This document shows positions 5,789 through 8,441 of a DNA stretch of 8,441 nt, in pieces. The notes beneath the pieces are model-generated. The model did no database searches. It saw nothing but the letters and a program-made list of their open reading frames with translations, and was not told the DNA's origin. Source of the DNA: Prevotellaceae bacterium (GTDB taxonomy: Bacteria > Bacteroidota > Bacteroidia > Bacteroidales > UBA932). The stretch is taken from positions 1 through 8,441 of the forward strand of contig JAISRS010000523.1 in the NCBI GenBank assembly GCA_031273485.1, written 5' to 3'. Numbering within the stretch: position 1 is the stretch's first letter; each line of letters begins with the position of its first letter. Made by a program: the position numbers and the translations under genes.

Positions 5789-6877
5789 CTATTGTTCATA
5801 CTTGTTCAATGCCAGTAAACCGACTGCAGACATCACTTTTTCGATAATCATATTCGGACTTATTTCTTTCATGCAGGCGTAGGGATTATCGTTTCTGTAA
5901 CATTTTTTGTTGCCATACACCGAGCATGGTCTGCAAAACATATCGACCTGCACAATATTTTCGGACGATTGTCCCCAGCCCGTAAATCCGGCATAAGGAT
6001 GGGTTGCGCCCCAGATGGAAACAACGGGAGTGCCTACGAGAGAGGCAAAATGGGCATTGGCGGAATCCATAGATATCATTAAATCCAGTTTATTGATTAG
6101 CTGAAGTTCTTCTTTGAGCGTTAATTTACCGGCAATCGACACGCAATGAGGAAATTTACTCTCCCATTCCTGCAATTGCGCCTTTTCGTATTTTCCCCCA
6201 AAAAGAAACAGATAGAATCCTTTTGCAGATAGATAGTCCAATATTTCCGCCATTTTGTCGAGCGGATATATTTTACCCTGATGAGCTGCAAAGGGCGCTA
6301 TGCCAATGGATATTGCATCTTTTTCATCGGGCAGTACGGTTATTATTTTGTCGGAGATATCGGTTTCCGGTTTATAGAGGTTGCGGAAATTGGGAACGAG
6401 GTCAAACCCCGCTTTTTTAAACACGTCGACGTAGCGTTCAACGGTGGTTTGCAGGGGAATAAGACGTTTGTTTTTTTTACGGGTCATTGCTTTTTTGGCT
6501 TTTCGTCCCTTGTCTATAACAAAAACCTGCGTCCCGATGAAACGGAAAAAAAACCTTAAAACGTTGCTTCTAAGCACATCATGCAAATCAAGAACCAAAT
6601 CGAAATGTTCTTTTTGCAATATTTTAAACAGGCTGTAAAGTCCTTTTAATCCCTCGTAATGTTTCAGTTCTATTCCCATAAAATTTATCCCAATCGAACT
6701 GAACAGCGGAGCATAGCTTTTTTGCGACAGCATCGACAGTTTCACGTGTGGATATTTATTGATAAACGAGCATATTACAGGCACCGTCATAGCAACGTCC
6801 CCCATAGCCGAGATGCGTATCACAAGTATTTTAAGGACGTTGTTGTATCTGTATCTTTTTTTCTTGAAAATACTCAT
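5789..6877 (-). CDS. Glycosyltransferase family 9 (heptosyltransferase-like)
   Basis: A 362-residue protein of the ADP-heptose:LPS heptosyltransferase fold (GT9). The N-terminal half starts with KILVIRISAMGDVAMTVP (16-33), the family's first strand and turn. The C-terminal half carries the sugar-nucleotide-binding region IGIAPFAAHQGKIYP (191-205), FLFGGKYEKAQL (224-235), and the signature SMDSANAHFASLVGTPVVSIWG then ATHPYAGFTGWGQ (269-303). A cluster of four cysteines follows (315, 318, 326, 335, as CRPCS...CYR...AC). Such enzymes build lipopolysaccharide core or other surface glycans at the inner membrane; which sugar this one transfers cannot be told. The ATG at 6877 adds about 14 basic residues before the core; its ATG overlaps the stop codon of the upstream small gene (ATGA), which supports this start. 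Bacteroidetes GT9 genes are commonly beside miaA or other housekeeping genes. Confidence 0.9.
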   Translation of the reverse strand: MSIFKKKRYRYNNVLKILVIRISAMGDVAMTVPVICSFINKYPHVKLSMLSQKSYAPLFSSIGINFMGIELKHYEGLKGLYSLFKILQKEHFDLVLDLHDVLRSNVLRFFFRFIGTQVFVIDKGRKAKKAMTRKKNKRLIPLQTTVERYVDVFKKAGFDLVPNFRNLYKPETDISDKIITVLPDEKDAISIGIAPFAAHQGKIYPLDKMAEILDYLSAKGFYLFLFGGKYEKAQLQEWESKFPHCVSIAGKLTLKEELQLINKLDLMISMDSANAHFASLVGTPVVSIWGATHPYAGFTGWGQSSENIVQVDMFCRPCSVYGNKKCYRNDNPYACMKEISPNMIIEKVMSAVGLLALNKYEQ

Positions 6878-7092
6878 AACTGTATAATTATTGATTTATT
6901 ATCTGATTTAGTCACAAAAACCGCAATCCCCCTGTCCGGAACAGTTATACGGTTAATCATGCGCCTGACCCTAAGGTTCTGCTGTGTAAATAATCCGAAG
7001 ATACTGCATTCTTTTACGGATATTTTCACATTATCCGACGTCAAACGATTTGCATATTGTTCAATAATGTTTTTTGTTTCAATCATATACAT
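6874..7092 (-). CDS. Small hypothetical protein translationally coupled to the GT9 gene
   Basis: A 72-residue protein I do not recognise. It starts MYMIETKNIIEQYANRL, has a middle CSIFGLFTQQNLRVRRMINR and ends IIIQL. It has no signal peptide or obvious membrane segment and mixes basic and hydrophobic residues. Two points support a real gene: a perfect -7 element (TACATTTG, 7136-7129) stands 37 bp upstream, and its TGA overlaps the ATG of the GT9 gene by the ATGA arrangement. A second in-frame ATG two codons in (7086) is an equally possible start. It could be a regulator or just a leader peptide for translation of the GT9 gene. Confidence 0.5.
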   Translation of the reverse strand: MYMIETKNIIEQYANRLTSDNVKISVKECSIFGLFTQQNLRVRRMINRITVPDRGIAVFVTKSDNKSIIIQL

Positions 7093-7128
7093 ATCTTATC
7101 AAAAGGATTAGATATTTTCTAATTCGTG

Positions 7129-7136
7129 CAAATGTA
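7129..7136 (-). promoter_or_regulatory. -7 promoter element of the 72-residue ORF, GT9 and miaA operon
   Basis: TACATTTG on the minus strand matches TAnnTTTG. No TTTG occurs at the 19-bp spacing upstream. The expected transcript would start about 30 bases before the ATG at 7092 and continue through GT9 and miaA. Confidence 0.6.
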
Positions 7137-7223
7137 CTTAATTTTCGGAAAACAGGTAAAAATATGTGACCGCTGATTGATGAATTTTCGTGAATAAGCC
7201 GTTTTTTATAGGTTCCCTTAAAT

Positions 7224-7265
7224 AAAAAAAGCGTTAATAATTTATTTAATAAATACTAACGCTTT
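7224..7265 (-). terminator. Rho-independent terminator of tRNA-Phe
   Basis: On the minus strand AAAGCGTTA (7265-7257) pairs with TAACGCTTT (7236-7228) around an AT-rich loop with further partial pairing, and a run of seven T follows (7230-7224, overlapping the stem end). It lies about 30 bp after the tRNA 3' end and upstream of the next promoter, so the tRNA is an independent unit. Confidence 0.85.
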
Positions 7266-7297
7266 ACAATATATTTAACTTAATTTTTAATTTTGTG

Positions 7298-7370
7298 TGG
7301 TACCACCAGGAATCGAACCGGGGACACAAGGATTTTCAGTCCTTTGCTCTACCAACTGAGCTATGGTACC
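7298..7370 (-). tRNA. tRNA-Phe (GAA)
   Basis: A 73-nt cloverleaf: acceptor stem GGTACCA/TGGTACC with discriminator A, D arm GCTC...GAGC with AGTTGGTA loop, anticodon stem AAGGA/TCCTT with loop CTGAAAA (anticodon GAA), variable GTGTC, and T loop TTCGATT. CCA is not encoded (CAC follows), so it must be added by a CCA transferase. The T stem CCCGG/CCTGG has one C-U mismatch in the middle. The loop has A36-A37-A38, the recognition motif for MiaA, and MiaA is encoded about 1.5 kb downstream on the same strand. Confidence 0.96.
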
Positions 7371-7385
7371 CTAAAAATGCGGCTG

Positions 7386-7416
7386 CAAAAGTAGTGAAAA
7401 TTTATAATTGTGCAAA
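7386..7416 (-). promoter_or_regulatory. Promoter of tRNA-Phe (TTTG-N19-TAnnTTTG)
   Basis: The minus strand reads TTTG at 7416-7413, a spacer of exactly 19 bp, then TACTTTTG at 7393-7386. This is a full match to the Bacteroidetes primary sigma factor consensus, and the tRNA 5' end lies 15 bp beyond. It is the clearest taxonomic marker in the window. Confidence 0.85.
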
Positions 7417-7759
7417 TATTTGTACCGCATAATTACAAAAATAGTTTTCTTATCCCAGTATAATATCCATATATTAAACATTATAATGAGAATTTATAAT
7501 TTGTGTTTTAGTTTAATTTTTCATTCACAATAGAATTATGTATTATGAATTATGTGTTAAAGGACTGTGAAAATACTACTAAATCATGGTTCATAATTTG
7601 CTTTTTCGAATAGTTTTCGGTACGTCCCCAAACTATTTGCTGACGTCAATATTTGAGATGCTGGAAAATATTGATGTTTCTCTTTGATTTAAGAATGTCA
7701 ATAAATAATTGGGGGATATGCCGAAATGATTTGGAGAACTCAAAAAACGATTTAGCCTT
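7417..7759. other. Gene-free region between tRNA-Phe and the hairpin array
   Basis: An AT-rich stretch of about 340 bp with no supported gene. On the minus strand a frame from 7762 down to 7550 is open except for one TGA (7648-7646), reading MKAKSFFEFSKSF at its start. It has no recognisable family, so it is probably chance or a remnant. A TTATGAATTATG word (about 7542-7553) matches the intergenic repeat at 919-930. Confidence 0.5.
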
Positions 7760-7816
7760 CATATCGGGTGCATTTCAAATTGTCGTTTTTGAGATTCCTG
7801 TTTTTTAAACGCAAAG
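7760..7816 (+). repeat. Left copy of a 57-bp direct repeat
   Basis: Begins CATATCGGGTGCATTTCAAA and ends in AAACGCAAAG. It matches 8365-8421 at 55 of 57 positions (CC versus AT near position 36). It stands left of the palindrome array and is followed by short GCAAAG words (7811-7836). Confidence 0.9.
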
Positions 7817-7822
7817 AATCAG

Positions 7823-7856
7823 CAAAGTTCGCAAAGTATTTCCCTTGCGAACTTTG
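7823..7856 (+). repeat. 12-bp inverted repeat next to the left direct repeat
   Basis: CAAAGTTCGCAA (7823-7834) pairs perfectly with TTGCGAACTTTG (7845-7856), loop AGTATTTCCC. It is made from the GCAAAG words that also occur after the right direct repeat. Confidence 0.7.
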
Positions 7857-7871
7857 TGACACCCTTTGAAA

Positions 7872-8147
7872 CTGTTTTGCCATTTCCAGTTGACTGGAAA
7901 TCGATTTTGAAATCGTTTTGCCATTTCCAGTTGACTGGAAATCGACTTTCAATACTGTTTTGCCGGTTCCCAACGTTGGGAAATCGACTTTTAAACTGTT
8001 TTGCCATTTCCCAACGTTGGGAAATGGATTTTTAAACTGTTTTGCCATTTCCCAACGTTGGGAAATCAACTTTTAAACTGTTTTGCCATTTCCCAACGTT
8101 GGGAAATCGACTTTCAATACCGTTTTGCCATTTCCCAACGTTGGGAA
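7872..8147 (+). repeat. Tandem array of seven 41-42-bp units with palindromic cores
   Basis: Units start at 7872, 7913, 7955, 7996, 8037, 8078 and 8120 (lengths 41, 42, 41, 41, 41, 42). Each opens with (C/T)NGTTTTGCC, then a 20-bp core, then about 11-12 bases like CGACTTTTAAA. Cores of the first two (7882-7901, 7923-7942) are ATTTCCAGTTGACTGGAAAT. The next ones (7965-7984, 8006-8025, 8047-8066, 8088-8107) are or nearly are ATTTCCCAACGTTGGGAAAT, a perfect palindrome; the last (8130-8147) loses its 3' end. Units repeat directly without unique spacers, so this is not a CRISPR array. All three minus-strand frames are open through the palindromes, which creates false ORFs, but unit length is mostly not divisible by three, so it is not a protein repeat. 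No function is known to me. Confidence 0.93.
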
Positions 8148-8170
8148 GAGATTCTGAGATTTTTTTAATA

Positions 8171-8231
8171 CTTGCCCGTTGACGGGAAATCGTCTCAATT
8201 TTTTCAAAAAATTTTCCCGTAAGCGGGATGT
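8171..8231 (+). repeat. Two degenerate units at the right end of the hairpin array
   Basis: Core-like hairpins CCCGTTGACGGG (8175-8186) and CCCGTAAGCGGG (8216-8227) sit 41 bp apart, each followed by a TCGTCT word (the array units have TCGACT). The GTTTTGCC leader is lost in both. They look like older diverged copies of the array unit. Confidence 0.65.
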
Positions 8232-8364
8232 CGTCTTGAAATCTTATATCCGTATTTATTACCATCATCAGGTGTTTAACTAATCTTAAAAATGTTTTCC
8301 AAATCAATTCATTTGGTATTTTATGGTCGCAAATTTTTTTATTTCATCATCTTTTTATTTTTTT
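8232..8364. other. AT-rich spacer before the right direct repeat
   Basis: No gene or repeat is visible. An open minus-strand frame starting at 8307 (MIWKTFLRLVKHLMM) runs into the hairpin units and ends inside the array; it is judged to be a by-product of the palindromes. Confidence 0.4.
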
Positions 8365-8441
8365 CATATCGGGTGCATTTCAAATTGTCGTTTTTGAGAT
8401 TATTGTTTTTTAAACGCAAAGTTCGCAAAGAATCCGCAAAG
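8365..8441 (+). repeat. Right copy of the direct repeat, reaching the window edge
   Basis: Positions 8365-8421 match 7760-7816 at 55 of 57 bases, offset 605 bp. GCAAAG words follow in a different order (GTTC before AATC) up to the edge, so the repeated structure may continue outside the window. Confidence 0.88.

Noticed and set aside
7550..7762. Minus-strand open frame with one internal TGA next to tRNA-Phe
   Set aside because: No recognisable family, no promoter element, and its ATG lies at the edge of the 57-bp direct repeat; chance or an unidentifiable remnant.
7872..8147. CRISPR array
   Set aside because: The units abut without unique spacers; what lies between the cores is itself repeated, and no cas gene is present.
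7752..8307. Three minus-strand open frames with repeats such as FPTLGNGKTV and VGKWQNSLK
   Set aside because: The palindromic 41-42-bp units leave all frames free of stops, and the unit length is mostly not a multiple of three, so the repeats move between frames. This is a repeat artefact and not a repeat protein.

Overview
The window looks like a piece of an AT-rich Bacteroidetes chromosome, probably order Bacteroidales. Four things point there: perfect or near-perfect TAnnTTTG (-7) promoter elements in front of tRNA-Phe, fabD and two small genes; an UpxY-type NusG paralogue; two small Gln-next-to-signal-peptide outer-membrane beta-barrel proteins; and a MiaA of the GTGKDL type that I recognise from Bacteroides.

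Layout. Positions 1-350 (minus) hold the 5' part of an UpxY-like transcription antiterminator running off the left edge, so the operon it controls lies outside the window. Positions 351-1031 are gene-free and very AT-rich and include its probable long leader. At 1032-1486 a promoter leads into a small ORF interrupted by an 83-bp (AG)n tract; the current tract length truncates the ORF, and losing one AG unit would open about 78 more codons. Positions 1514-1709 are a decayed HU-family DNA-binding protein gene with its middle missing, followed by a possible minus-strand gene remnant (1791-1950) and its terminator. Then comes a secreted beta-barrel protein (2008-2607), a hairpin-rich spacer containing a 136-bp element with 22-bp inverted ends, fabD (3142-4020), and a second beta-barrel protein (4164-4841).

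From 4850 to 7370 everything is on the minus strand: tRNA-Phe with its own promoter and terminator, then a promoter driving a probable three-gene operon of a 72-residue hypothetical protein, a GT9 glycosyltransferase and miaA. The fabD-side and miaA-side units converge with only 8 bp between stop codons. MiaA modifies A37 of tRNAs with A36-A37-A38, and the tRNA-Phe encoded here has exactly that loop, so enzyme and a substrate sit about 1.5 kb apart.

The right end (about 7417-8441) has no convincing gene. It carries seven tandem 41-42-bp units, each with a 20-bp palindromic core, plus two degenerate units, all between two copies of a 57-bp direct repeat (55/57 identical). The palindrome arms differ between units but stay complementary, which suggests the hairpin rather than the sequence is conserved. 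The best candidates for something new are the (AG)n-switched ORF and this hairpin array. No complete mobile element, CRISPR array or rRNA was seen.
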